Source: Pictodentalium vernedei (taxonomy: Eukaryota; Mollusca; Scaphopoda; Dentaliida; Dentaliidae). Taken from it: a DNA stretch of 64,000 nt. Positions within the stretch are counted from its first letter, which is position 1; each line of letters opens with the position of its first letter. The stretch is from positions 167,107,455 through 167,171,454 of the forward strand of contig CM062294.1 in assembly GCA_031216915.1 (NCBI GenBank), read 5' to 3'. Shown piece after piece: positions 45,194-56,272 of this stretch. The position numbers and the translations under genes were made by a program. Under the pieces are notes generated by a model. That model was not told the origin of the DNA. It saw nothing but the letters and a program-made list of their open reading frames with translations, and did no database searches.

Positions 45194-45960
45194 TTAAATT
45201 TTGGGGTGATATAGCCGTGGTGCTGTCTGTCTGTCAATCTGTCTGTCTGTAGATGGAGTTGGTTTCAGCTCTCTAACTAAAATTCTGCTTGGCCAACTGA
45301 AACCAAACTTGGCATGTGGGTTAGGCATGATGAGAGGAAGAACCCTATTTATCTTGGGATCATTATGCCTAATGTCAAGGTCACAGTGACCTTGAACTTT
45401 AATTTTTATCAAGTGTTGATTTACGCTCTGTAATTAAAGTTTTGTTTGGCCAACTGAATCCAAACTTGGCAGGTGGGCTATGCATGATGAGAGGAAGAAC
45501 CCTATTCCTTTTGGGATCATTGTGCCAAAATTCAAGGTCACAGTGACCTTGAACTTAAATTTTTATCAGTGTTGGTTTGCACTCTGTAATTAAAGTTCTG
45601 CTTGGCCAATTGGAACCAAACTTGGCATGTGGGCTAGGTTTGATGAGAGGAAGCACCCTATTTATTTTGAGGTCATTGTGCCAAAGGTCAAGGTCACAAT
45701 GACCTTGACCATAAACATTTACCAGAGTTGGCTTCTCTAATTGATATTTTGCTTGCCCAATCAATGCTAAACTTGGCCTATGGGTTGAACATGATGAAAC
45801 GGCGAACCCTATTTATTCTTTAGGTTATTATGCCAAAGGTCCAGGTCACAGGGACCTTGAAATTGAAATTTTATCAATCAGAGCAACTTTTGGCTCTCTT
45901 AATTATTAAAATTAAGCTTTCCCTATTGACCTTGAACTTGAAATTTTATCGGTCTCGATA
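45194..45960. repeat. Tandem array, unit about 155 bp, with perfect AGGTCAnnnTGACCT palindromes
   Basis: About 4.5 units with 'cttggccaactgaa', 'aaacttggcatgtggg', 'gatgagaggaagaaccctat' and a palindrome. AGGTCAcagTGACCT occurs at 45,378-45,392 and 45,535-45,549, AGGTCAcaaTGACCT at 45,691-45,705, and a one-mismatch copy near 45,843. This is the consensus inverted repeat recognised by oestrogen-receptor-type nuclear receptors. The extended TCAAGGTCA also fits ERR/NR5A. A function is not shown. Confidence 0.85.
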
Positions 45961-46830
45961 GAAACCAAACTTGACATGTCATCAAATAAGGTAATCTCAT
46001 CTGTTTTATTAGATTAAATACTACCAACACTGGCTGTGTTAATTTAATGTAATATATTACTAAGGTTACTGTATCAGGGTGATTTTTCGTGGGGATTTGC
46101 CGCCCCTTGTATCTGTCTCTAGTTATATATGGTATGGAGAATCCTTAAAGGGGCCAGTATCAAGTTTGTTCAAATCAAGCCCATTAGTTAATTACAGTTA
46201 AAAAATAAAAATTAAATGGTCTATGACTGATATTTTACCCAAAGTTAATAAAACTGACAAATTTGTCCCTTGATTGCTGCAAGGCTTTGCAATGCTAAAG
46301 CACTTCTAGCACTCAGGGATGAAATACACCACCACCCATGCTATTCTGTGGCCTATTAGGCCTAAAACATAAAACAAACCAAGAACATGAACTTTTGAGG
46401 GCAAAGAAATAATTACAAAAATAAAAAACCACCCACCCAGATGCAATTTTACAAAAAAATGGCCTGAGAAACAGAAGATCTACTTTGTGGGATCTAAATG
46501 GCCATCAGAAAATTTTTTCCTTCATCAATAAAATTCTCCTTTTTAGCTCACATGACTTGAAGACAACAGCAGCTTTTGCATCATTTGTCATCCATCAGCT
46601 TTGCATATTGGTCTTCTTTCGAAGAAGCCAACCAAACATGGCGCAAATTATCTTTTGGGGTTACCCTTTCAAGTTAATAAGTCTGATGGGCTGGAGCTGA
46701 AGCTAAAAATTCTTCAGATCTTCTTGTCATAAACAACCAGTCACAATGCTTTGAAATTTGATACCACTTCCTTAATTTTGTGCTAACGATTCAAGTTTGT
46801 TCAAAAAACATTTTAGGGGTAACATTTCTG
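45961..46830. other. Non-coding sequence, little recognised
   Basis: One relic unit of the 155-bp 'ggtatggagaatcc' family lies near 46,120 and a TTTTAGCTCACATGA head near 46,543. No exon seen. Confidence 0.4.
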
Positions 46831-48229
46831 GAGCCTTCCTCGATGGAGCCTTCTCTTGGTAGTATGAGGCTTGAAGTGGTTTTCTACTGTCACTTTGCAA
46901 CCTTCCTTGATGGGGCTTACACCCTGTCAGATCGGGCTAGGTTCTGTTACTAATTCTGCTCTAGTGCCTTACTTGACAGAGATTTGGATGTGGGGGGGGC
47001 TCAACTCAATTTCTGGTTTTTAGCTACCGTCTTCCTCAATCAGACTGCCATCCAGTCGGATGGGGCATGTCTTCTCCACTGGGGCAGAGTATGAGTCTTG
47101 CCTGATTAACTTTCAGGCTCTTTGGATGGGGCCTTTGGTGCTTCCAATTCTGCCATTGTGTTTTTCTCGACTGACTAGTTATGCAGTCTGATGGGGGCCT
47201 CTCTTTGCTGCCAAGGCTGTTATGAGGCCTTCTTCAATAGGGCTTTTTTCCAGCCTGATGGGGTTTGATTTGGCCAGCCTCTCTGCTCCGCTACCTTCCA
47301 CAATGGGGTCTTTTCCCTATGAGTTGAGGCATGCAACTGTGGATCCCACTCTGTATTCTTTTTTGATTGGGAATACTCTTAATTGGATTTTTCAGACAGT
47401 GCCTGTTTCTTCTGGCCTTCCCTCCATGTTCCTAGTATCAGTTTGAGTTTGCACAGCCCCTACAGCCAAGCTTATGGTTTTGTAGTTCTCAACTTTACCT
47501 CCGGCATCACTTTCTGGTTGGGAGATGTTCTGAATGGGAGATGCCGCTCAGTTGGTTCCTAGCCATTATGATTAGGATACCAGTTTTTATCGACATCCAT
47601 CATCAGTCCTTGAGAGTAGGGACCTGCCACGACAAAAGCGGGTCTGATAAGACTCTCCTTTGGTGATTTGGGATACCATCCTTGCTTTTATGCAGTTCCT
47701 ATCCAGGATCCCTCAAGTTGCACAGGATGTCACTGCTCCAGGTCTCTCAGCACCCCATGGGTTATTGCCCTTCATGTACACCGATCTTTGGTCTCTGGAG
47801 GGTGTAGCTGTCTCTAGAAGTGGGTTATGTGTCTCTCCATTCCCATGAGGAAGATGCTTATAAGCTTAAGGGTGAAAGACATCAGACATCAGATTTATCT
47901 TAGGCACTTTCCTTCCAGTGTCTGCCAGTCCCCGCTCTTCATTGAGCACTGCCAGCCTATTGATCAATCCAGCTCTGTTTTTTTACCACGTCAGTTGGCA
48001 CAGGTTTCGATTGCCTTTGCTGCCTTGGCTTTCAAGCTAGAAGCAAGGTCAGTGTAGAATTCATTCTTTACCAAAGCAGATACTTGCCTGCCTCCTGTGT
48101 GTTATCGTGTTTAGTCTTAAAAGGTTCAGCCTCTTTTGTCAAGGCTTTTTGTATAGGTAGTGGAGTGCATTTCTGCTTCACTGAGACAATCTATTGGACC
48201 AGCTTACATGGCTGCTGACTTGGGTACTC

Positions 48230-48560
48230 CTTTTCTTAGGTGTGTGCTGGGGGTTTGAGGCATCATTTGAACCACTATCTGATGCTTATATGAGCTTTCT
48301 CATGTACAAAACAATCCTTTCTGACTGCCTTTGCCTCAGCCAGAAGGTTTAGCATACTTCATGCTCTCTCGGCTGACCTCGTCTTCTTCAGAAGTGAAGC
48401 AAAAACAGTGTCACCTTCACTTCTGACTATTCCTTTCTGGCCAAGAATCAATTACCAGACCTCTCTGTATCAGGGAGCATCCTCAAGTGAATGTTCATGA
48501 ACTGGTCCTCTGTCCAGTTTGAGCAGTCCATCATAACGTCAGTTGAAATAGGCCTCTTTG
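48230..48560 (+). pseudogene. Tyrosine recombinase fragment (catalytic Arg box)
   Basis: Frames read FEPLSDAYMSFLMYKT and then SFLTAFASARRFSILHALSA, the DIRS recombinase box containing the first catalytic Arg. They are followed by a damaged 'FLAKNQLPDL'-like stretch. The H-x-x-R box and Tyr are not found. Confidence 0.7.
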
Positions 48561-48599
48561 AAAAAGGTCGAAATAGATTCTTTCTCTTGTTCTGCCACA

Positions 48600-49040
48600 G
48601 GATTTCTTTGCCTTTGTTACACTGGATTCCAAGCTGCGAGCAAAGTCAGTAAAGAATTCATTCCTTGGACTTGTTAGTCCCATTTTGACCTTTGTTCCTT
48701 CTTCCTCCCTGGTGTCTGTTCCCAGTCTGTCCAGAGAGAGTTTTTGCATGCTTTCTCTCTCAGACCACATTGTCTCCACTGTGGCTGCATATCTTTCACC
48801 AGAAAATTTCAGAGACATGCAAGCTCCATTGTGTGTGTTGTCCAAGGCCAAAGTGAACCTTACACATATGCACGTTGCATTATGGCTAACCCGGAGTTGC
48901 TGAAGAGAGATTCTGTCCTAGATTCCTCAAGGATACTCCCTTTAGAACAACGGCCTGCTGTGAGGTCTGCCTCTCAGACTGATCTTGCACCATGGTTCTG
49001 TGCACATGGGGGCTGTCTGCAACAGGGTTTTACGTTACTC
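48600..49040 (+). pseudogene. DIRS gag C-terminal fragment
   Basis: KRDSVLDSSRILPLEQRPAV resembles the RRDavL…LR motif near the DIRS Gag C-terminus, preceded by an open stretch with LSDHIVSTVAAYLSPENF. A 65-bp piece at 48,600-48,665 is a diverged copy of 47,995-48,063, so gag sequence seems to be present twice. Confidence 0.5.
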
Positions 49041-49489
49041 TAAAGACCAACTGTTGCCAGCCAGCCAGCTGGATGCTTCCTCTGGCCAAGGTTAGAGTGG
49101 CCCCAAACCTACCACATATTCTTGTGTGCCACCCCGTTCTCAGGTGCCTGGGGTGTTGCTCCCGCTACCCTGTCTTCTTTTCTCTAAGTAAAGATTAGGC
49201 TGGGAGGTCTAAGGACCCTGCTGGTGGTGCAGGTGGTTTCTACTCTTGTGTTCCTCGACACTGTTACCAATGATGGTCCTCACCTTGATCAGTCCCCACT
49301 TGGCAGAAGGTTGTCCCTGTTTGCCGACCGTCAGTTGCTTGAGTTCTCAATATAGTTTACTCCAGGGTTCAGATAACCTTTTGTCAACACCAGACTTTTT
49401 CTCAAGTTCCATTTCCAACTTCGATTCCATCAGATTTGGAATGTTGTGATTTATTTGTGACAGAGATAAATGCTTTTCTTTTCAAGGGG

Positions 49490-50095
49490 GCGATTGGATT
49501 GTCGAGACCTCTGTCACAAGGCTTTTAATCCAGACTGTTCTATGTTCTGAAGAAGAAGGGCCATCTCAGACCAGCATCGATCTGATTATTCCAAACCAAT
49601 CCATACTTGCACCTCAGTTCAGTATGGAAATGTTTCAGTGGATATGGCAGTCTGTACACCAGGGAGATTATGCTTCCAGCATCGTTCTGAAGGATGCGTA
49701 TTTCCTCGCTCCTATTCATGTAGCATCTCAGAAATAAGCACGCTTCTCCTTTTGTTGGTCAGGTCTAACAGTTCAAGGCCTAAATTGGTCTTCTTGGGTA
49801 TTTACTTATCTGATGTCCATGTTGATGGCTTTTCATCATGTTCATTCAAGGGGCCCTTTTTCGGCTTCCTGGACAAAATCCTGCTGAGGCACTCCGATCT
49901 GGCCCTGCTGAAGTCGGATGTCTGCAAGCTTCTGGCCTTGCTGCAGTGGCTAAGTTTCAGGGTCAACATGGAGAAGTCGGATCTGGTGCCTTCTCAGTCG
50001 TTCACTCATCCGGGAATGGACTTCCGTACTTACTTCAATATGGTGTCCATTCCCAAGGCAAGGAGTTTGATTTTTTTGCTGCTGTTGTGTTGACC
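49490..50095 (+). pseudogene. DIRS reverse transcriptase fragment
   Basis: Pieces in different frames: LKKKGHLRPAS (motif KKKdGsLRP); FQWIWQSVHQGDYASSIVLK followed by DAYFLAPIHVAS (motif A region, D..DAYfh.PIh); and VNMEKSDLVPSQSFTHPGMD (the region after the catalytic YxDD, N.eKS.LvPsQ…G). The YxDD box itself is not readable. The order is that of a DIRS RT. Confidence 0.75.
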
Positions 50096-51180
50096 CTGCA
50101 CCAGTCCAGCCCCCTACCCACAAACCCCCTTAGACCCCACCACACCCCACCCCAACCCCTGTGCTTCCCGACGGATCTCATTATATTCGGTTGTCTGCAT
50201 GTCCAGACTTTTCAACACTTTTTTTTCTCGGTCATTGGATGCTTAATGCCGATTCCCTCAACCTGTTGATCGAGAATCTGCATTCTTTGCGCAGCCACTT
50301 CTTTTAATTTGCAGATGCCAGCAGTCCTGTCTAGGCAGTGACTCTGGATCCCCAGAGTCTTTCAAATCTGGACATTTGAGATCTGGACCAATTCAGATTG
50401 GCTATTAGCTATCCTCCTCATTTTCTGACTCTGGCTCTTGCCTCTGTCGAACCATCATGTGCTTCTGCCCTTAGAAAATTTGATGGTGGTAGCCTAAATC
50501 CAAATTCAGGGGACACTCACTCCACTCTGATGTACGAGCTTGTTTGGGAAATTTTGCTTCTGTCATGAGATGTGGACTCCTGGGTGTTGGTTCGACACAT
50601 TCCAGTCTCAACATACTAGCCAACTGCAAGTCAAAGGGACTAGGTTTTTCCAACCAAGAGGATGTTTCATGGAGTGTTTTTTTTCTGGGTCTTTGTGATC
50701 TGTAGGGTCTTCCTGTTTGCAATCTGCAGAATCTGCAAGTCTAATGTTTTTCTCCTTCCCAAGATCACATGGCTTTTGCTGTAGATGCTCTTTCCCTCAG
50801 TTAAAGACAACAGTCGCCTATGCCTTTCCATCAGCACCAATTCTGCTGCAGTTTCTAGCCAAGAGTTGCTTGAAGCTTCATTTTGATCACTCCTCTGTCC
50901 CCACAATGGATTTGGAATAATGAGCTCAGACCTCAGCTGGCTGCCCATTCAGTCTGTCCCCCTCCATGTCTCAGTCTCTTTTCTCAGGGCTCACCAATGA
51001 AGCACCAATCTGCCAGCTTGGCATCCCTGTGCCTTCAAGCCTTGTCGGGGTGGTTTTGGGATGAGCAGTGTAGAGCATTTCTACTTAACATAGGTGATCT
51101 GCTCGACTTCTGCAGCTAAGTGGAGAGTCAACTGTCACTGGTGTACTCAGTCTTCTGTTAACTTTGTTACATCATTCATT
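50096..51180. other. Decayed inner part of the DIRS relic
   Basis: Expected to hold RNase H and methyltransferase sequence by position. I could not identify a diagnostic motif. It includes a C-rich stretch at 50,096-50,160. Confidence 0.4.
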
Positions 51181-51420
51181 TCCCACTTTGCAGAATTCCT
51201 GGTTAACTTGTTTGATTCTTAGGTTCTTCAACCATTCACCACCGAGGGTTATACGTCCATGTTATCTAAAGCCTTCTCTTCTGTGGGGAGGCTTCATTTT
51301 AGTTCTATTCTGCTACTTTCTAATCTTGTTAGACACTTTTCTCCAGAAAGTCTTAGGTTTTTGTGGATTATGCCCAAGTGCAATTTGTCTTGGGTGCACC
51401 TTTGCTTGGGAAAGTGAGAG
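51180..51420 (+). pseudogene. Tyrosine recombinase N-terminal fragment
   Basis: A frame with stops reads TTEGYTSMLSKAFSSVGRLH and then LVRHFSPESLRFLWIMPKCN, the DIRS recombinase N-terminal domain pattern (TI.gYrSmLs…L.r.Fs…P.Wnl). Confidence 0.6.
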
Positions 51421-51559
51421 GTGGGGAGGGGGGAAGGGCATTATTTGAATGCCTATCCTATGCTGATATAAGTTTTGTCATGTACATCTGTATTGATTTC
51501 CTTTCCCTCGAAGGTGCATTTGCTGCTTTCCCTATTCATTCCCTTCTGGCAATCCAATT

Positions 51560-51633
51560 GCTCTTAAGAGCGTTTATACCCCCAGCGGGGGTATATAGGA
51601 ATCGTCTGTCCATCCATCCATCTGTCGTACCGT

Positions 51634-51666
<33 letters not shown>

Positions 51667-52030
51667 TGTCAGTCCATCTTTCCATCTGTCCAAAAATTCA
51701 ACCATGAGTAACTTATAAAATACTTGGTTGAGTGACTTGATATTTGGTATGCAAGTGTATCTTATTGCTGTATACCTGTAGCAAAATGCGGGTGTCATTC
51801 AAGATTTTATTGCCAGAGTCATTACCCATCTCTATCTCCATCCATCCATTCGTCTGTCAATACGTCGTCCCGAAATTCAATCATGAATAACTTGTAAAGT
51901 ACTTGGTTGAGTGATATTTAGTATGCAAGTGTATCCTATTGCTGTATACCCATAGTGAAATGCAGGTGTCGTTCGGGATTTTATTGCCAGAGTCATTGCC
52001 CTTTATGGACTTAGTATTTGTATATACCCC
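51560..52030. repeat. Tandem repeat with (CCAT)n microsatellite
   Basis: A palindromic 'acccccagcgggggta' start (51,580), a CCAT-rich stretch at 51,602-51,690, and two units of about 195 bp with 'acttggttgagtgac', 'tatgcaagtgtatc' and 'attttattgccagagtcatt'. Confidence 0.75.
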
Positions 52031-52643
52031 AAAACTGTATCACCTATAGTCATTCTTGCATTGCTAAATAAGCGGGGATATTTTTTGTATCACCGTATGG
52101 TGACCCTTTATTTTCCTTTCCTTTTCTGAGTATCAAAATGAAGCACCTATACAATATGCTAACATATTTTTAAAAACTGACTTGATAGCAGTCATTATTT
52201 TGGGTTGGCCTGCACATTGCAGGAGTATTTCGTTAGCTGTGCTTACGAACAGGTCTAGTTTGATATATGCTACACCAGCTACATTCAGCCTGTAGTAAAC
52301 AATTGAGAGTAGGTTGGAAAGAAATTAGATTTCTTTACATACCTGTCACAATTGTTTTTTGTTTTTTTTTAAACATAATTTGTTTTCTCAAAATAGAAAT
52401 AGGGTTTGATGAACAGGCATAGCCTATATCATCGTCTCTCCCAATACATTTTACACATTACAAAAGATACTAAATGGCTGCGAATGCGTGTGCAATGGAG
52501 GGCAACACATAATTGTGATTTCATTAATCACATTTTATGAAACAATTAATTACATTATATCTATGCATGTTGCCTCCAAAAAGAAAGAAATCCATTCTTC
52601 AGTAAATCTTGGGTGATTTTTATTTCACATGGTAAACAGACAT
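52031..52643. other. Non-coding sequence, nothing recognised
   Basis: No supported feature between the tandem repeat and DIRS copy 5. Confidence 0.4.
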
Positions 52644-52844
52644 ATTTTTATACCACAACCAATGGCCCAGACTAGCTGGTGCTAACTCAGTTTAACTCAG
52701 GGCCAAACACAAATTTTGCCCCCCAATCCTCCAAATTTGCATACAAAACCAAAAAAAATAAGTCCTATCTGGTCCTCCATACTTTTGTTATCTGTGCATG
52801 CACAGTATTCAGGAAGGTACTGAAATTGGCGTCAACCATCATTC
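52644..52844 (+). repeat. Left ITR of DIRS copy 5
   Basis: Inverted match to 55,934-56,132; starts 'atttttataccacaacc'. Confidence 0.8.
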
Positions 52845-53735
52845 TTTGTTTGGCCCTAAAGTCAGTAACAATGATTGGACATCTGTGCTTTAAATCTCCT
52901 TTTTTTGAGGATGACAGACACAAATCGATGAAAGAATTGGTGGATCCAAGACTGTAAATGGATGATGGAAGTAAACAATGGTGGTTTCAAACGTTCAGGG
53001 CTGTAACTTTATAATAATTATCAAAATTATTTCATGCTCTCCAATTTCGGGACATACACCTGACATCATCATTCTTGCTAATGAATAATCCACTGATTGT
53101 TAAGTGTTCCTTCCCTATCCTTCCTTAAAGCCCTTCTGTTAAACTCCTAAGCTTTTTGGCTATTTTTTATTGAAATTTTTTATTAAATTTCTTGGGAGTT
53201 TAATGTGTATTACAGAATGTTTATTCTGTTTATCTCCATGGTTATGTCCTCACCCTAGGGGTGTTAGGTCGTTTTGGTCTTCCATCTTCTATCCGATGTA
53301 TCATTTTTTCTTCGTATGAAGATCTAGCTTTGCATCTGGTAGCATTTAAATCGGTTACTGACCTTGGGCCATTTTGAGTGCCTGATGTCTTGTTTCCGAT
53401 TTTTTCCTTTGCCATTGTTTACATTGGCAACGTCCTCAAATATATGTAGTATTTAATATTATATTACTGTAGGATTACTGTCGGATACATTGTTTATGAT
53501 TCCGGTAGTGCAGCTAAAAAAATTTGGATTTTGTCCACACTTAGGCTCTATCGGGATGCCCTTGGGCTCATCATGTTCCCTTGGGGAACTTGGGCATATT
53601 TTCAAAAAATTTTCGAATAATTATTTTTTTAATTTTTCGAATTTAATTTTGATTGCTGTTATTCATGTATCTTTATCATATATTTTATTGTGGAGTTTGT
53701 AGGAGTGCTATCGACTTTGTATTTTGATTGTAATT

Positions 53736-54395
53736 ATGAAAGCTTCCTGCTCCAAATGCAAGGCCAGGAAGTCGACCTCAGATTTACATGCTTGTTGCCT
53801 TGCCTGTAGTCGATGCATGCCTACGGATTCTTGTCCTACATGTATACATTGGGATACCAAACATTGGAGACGGGTGTCGCGGTACGTTGTTGACGGTGAG
53901 GTTCCTATGCTGGAGCTCTCACCGCAAGATAATTTGAGTTTTTCAGTTTCTTTTTCAGAGGAACAAGAACATGGTGATGGTATTGTGACACCCATCCAAA
54001 GTGTCCTACCATTGTCGTGCTCTGATGAGCAAACAGAGCTAGCTGCAAAGGTGCTCATGAATATTAAGTTAGGGATAAGGCCCCTAGTTAGTGTTCTTAA
54101 TTCCAAGGAAGACAGTTACCCTTCCCTTTCAGAACAGCATATGGTAGCGATGAATTTTATTCATCAGTTCTATCCTGAAATTGTTCCACCTGATCAGCAA
54201 GCTGCGACTACTAGAGAGAAACTGCTGTCGTCTCTGGACGCAGATTTCGTGCACAGGAAAGAGGATGTTCTTTCCTTCCCGAAACAATCTAGACAGGTGT
54301 CGCAGGCCATTGGCCATGTTAATGACACCATATTCCTGGTCTACCTGTTTGACGAAATCAAACTGCATCCCGTCACTATTAAGAGCTATCTATAG
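53736..54395 (+). pseudogene. Gag N-terminus fused to recombinase N-terminus (open, copy 5)
   Basis: An open frame of about 220 codons from ATG at 53,736. Residues 1-40 are Cys/His-rich: CSKCKARKSTSD, then LHACCLACSRC and SCPTCIHW, the DIRS Gag zinc-binding N-terminus. A middle part follows (ELAAKVLMNIKLGIRPLVS, SLSEQHMVAM) that aligns with the gag of copies 1-4. The last 30 residues (VYLFDEIKLHPVTIKSYL) already belong to the recombinase N-terminal domain. The Gag C-terminus, RT and RNase H are missing, an internal deletion that left the frame open. The frame ends at a frameshift near 54,385; the recombinase continues in another frame. Confidence 0.75.
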
Positions 54396-55204
54396 GTCTA
54401 TGTTATCAGACACTTATGCTCATCATGATAACTTGGCTATTGAATCAGATACTTCTTTATCCAAGCTAGTTAGAAATTTCTCTATTTATAGACCTAGAAC
54501 ACTTAGATTAATTCCTAAGGGGAATTTGGTTTAGGTTCTGTTGAAGCTTCAAGTAGCTCCTTTTGAGCCGTTAGATGATGTAGAGTTCAAATTCATGACC
54601 TATAAAACAGCGTTTCTCTTAGCTTTTGCATATGCTAGAAGAGTGAATGAACTTCATGCATTATCTGTTGATGATTCCCATTACCATAGTGTGGGTAATA
54701 CTGTTACCCTCACTACAGAAGTTGGATTCTTGGCTAAGAATCAGATTCCGGATAAGCGACCGGAGCCTATTGTCATTAAGGCTTTACTGTCCTCAGATAA
54801 CCGTAGACCTTTGCTGTGTCCAGCTAGAGCAATGTGCATTTATAAACATCATTCGGATTTTATTAGAAAGGGAAGAAAAAGATTCTTTCTTTCTCTGATT
54901 CCTGACAGAAAAGATATATCTGTTCATTCTGTCGCTAGATGGATTCGGTTGGCAATACGTATTGCCTATGAAAGTCTTATCTTCGGATCAGCGTTCTGTC
55001 AACAAGATTTCAGTGCATGAGGTTAGAGCACTGTACACTTCTTGGGCTTATTCTAACAGAAAAGCCATTACTGATCTTATGCAGGCTGCATACTGGACAC
55101 AGCCCTCTTCATTTACCAAGTTTTACCCTATAAATTTAGAGTCCATCTCCGGTGACCTTAGATCTTTGGGTCCTCTTTCTGTTGCTCAGAATGTTGTCCA
55201 TTAA
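54385..55204 (+). pseudogene. Tyrosine recombinase, nearly complete (copy 5)
   Basis: The best-preserved recombinase in the window. In order: LSKLVRNFSIYRPRTLRLIP; a UAG (54,532-54,534) where a sense codon is expected; FLLAFAYARRVNELHALSVD with the first catalytic Arg; a GFLAKNQIPD stretch; LCPARAMCIYKHH; a 1-base frameshift near 54,970; ISVHEVRALYTSWAY with the H-x-x-R pair; and AAYWTQPSSFTKFYPINLES with the nucleophilic Tyr. It ends at TAA after AQNVVH. The family catalyses integration of circular element DNA without target duplication. All catalytic residues are present, but one stop and one or two frameshifts break it. Confidence 0.85.
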
Positions 55205-55811
55205 TATTACCTCTACCAGTCTTTAGGCAGTCTGCCCGAGCACTGATGCTGTTCCGCTGCCCTCTTCGTTCTGCGGAATTTTACCTCAGAACAAGGGGAA
55301 AGGGGGGGGGGGGGACAGTTTTTCCCTTATGCTATCTGGCTTTATAGTGAAAAGCAAGGGAATACTTCCTCCAGAGACAGTAGTCCAGCATCGGTGCTGG
55401 GTGGTTTTAATGTGTAGCTCGGTGCAAAGCAATAACTATGTCTCATTTATATACTGTTTTTAAAGTGTAGCTCACTGTGAAGCATTTGTATATGTTACGT
55501 GTCATACGAGCGTTAACATACAATCCTCAGACACTTTTAAATGAGTATAAAGTGTCTCATTCTCTGGACTATCTTTATATATTGGTTTCCTTCACTGAAT
55601 TAGTATAATGGATTATGCTGGCATTAAATGGAGAAATCATGTAATTCTCAATTACATTGTTGGTGTTTTGCCATTCTCTTTTCTTGTAAAAGAGAAGGAC
55701 ATATGTAATTCCTATGTCTTCTCCTATTCTCCTGTAGGAACTATCCTTTATCAAAGTAATTGCAAGATTGGATTTTCCTTTAAGTCCTAGGCACTCCATC
55801 CTTTTTACGAT
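55205..55811 (+). other. Conserved 3' non-coding segment of DIRS copy 5
   Basis: Contains 'ctgccctcttcgttctg', a poly-G run (55,300-55,313), 'atacttcctccagag', 'cctcagacacttttaa' and 'gagtataaag', all with counterparts at the same place in copies 1-4. Confidence 0.6.
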
Positions 55812-55900
55812 TCAGCTAGTCTGGGCCATTAGTTGTGGTATAAAAATATGATAAATTTTAAGTAATTTGTATATTTTTTATACTTACCAATGGCCCAGAC
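55812..55900 (+). repeat. DIRS ICR, copy 5
   Basis: The complement of the left end (…ggtataaaaat) joined at 55,847/55,848 to the complement of the right end (…aaattttaagtaatttg…). It predicts three bases (cat) beyond the right end actually seen. Confidence 0.8.
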
Positions 55901-55933
55901 GGGGATGGCCCTCCCATGAGTAGGCACTGGTTG

Positions 55934-56132
55934 GAGCCAATTTCGATACTTTCCTGGATACTGTGCAGATAACAAAAGTATGGAGGACCAGATAGGACTT
56001 ATTTTTTTCGGTTTTGTATGCAAATTTTGGGGGGCAAAATTTGTGTTTCTCCCTGAATTAAATTGAGTTAGCACCAGCTAGTCTAGGCCATTGGAAAGTA
56101 TAAAAAAAATGTACAAATTACTTAAAATTTAT
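55934..56132 (+). repeat. Right ITR of DIRS copy 5
   Basis: Inverted match to the left ITR with a small deletion in the 'caaattttgg' region; ends 'cttaaaatttat'. Confidence 0.8.
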
Positions 56133-56205
56133 ATTCTCTGACATTGTTTGGGCATGTCCATTTTATGGTCATATTCACAACCCTGCCCTAAATTTTACTG
56201 AAATA
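56133..56205. repeat. Dispersed repeat shared with 57,777-57,850
   Basis: 'ttctctgacattgtttgggc' and 'catattcacaaccctgccct' occur in both places. The copy here abuts the right end of DIRS copy 5. Confidence 0.7.
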
Positions 56206-56212
56206 GGCTGAT

Positions 56213-56272
56213 ATCTCTCTTTCTCTCTCCCCTCTCTATCTCCCCTCCCTCTCTCTTCTCGCTCTCTTGAGG
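56213..56272. repeat. CT-rich microsatellite
   Basis: Imperfect CTCTCTCCC repeats. Confidence 0.85.

Larger units (their letters stand above)
46830..51560 (+). mobile_element. Heavily decayed DIRS-like element(s)
   Basis: A 4.7-kb stretch in which recombinase, gag, RT and recombinase fragments follow one another on the + strand, all with stops and frameshifts. A recombinase fragment precedes a gag fragment, so at least two insertions or a rearrangement are involved. No ITR or ICR was recognised. The sequence is unrelated at base level to copies 1-5. It is older, to judge from the decay. Confidence 0.65.
52644..56132 (+). mobile_element. DIRS-like element, copy 5 (compact gag-recombinase type)
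   Basis: A 3,489-bp element with its own ITRs and an ICR at 55,812-55,900. It is only about 60-70% similar by eye to copies 1-4 in non-coding parts, so it is a separate subfamily. It lacks RT, RNase H and methyltransferase sequence entirely: an open gag N-terminus runs straight into the recombinase. It is less decayed than copies 1-4. The ITR palindrome has drifted to 'tgtgcatgcaca', no longer an NRF-1 site. Confidence 0.88.

Noticed and set aside
47222-48057. Possible host exons in 47.2-48.1 kb (open frames of 60-76 codons)
   Set aside because: No recognised domain, low-complexity composition, and the flanks are DIRS relic sequence. I treat it as part of that relic.
49838-50269. A 143-codon open frame overlapping the RT relic
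   Set aside because: It is a shifted frame of the RT fragment; the recognisable RT residues are in the frame of 49,638-50,093.
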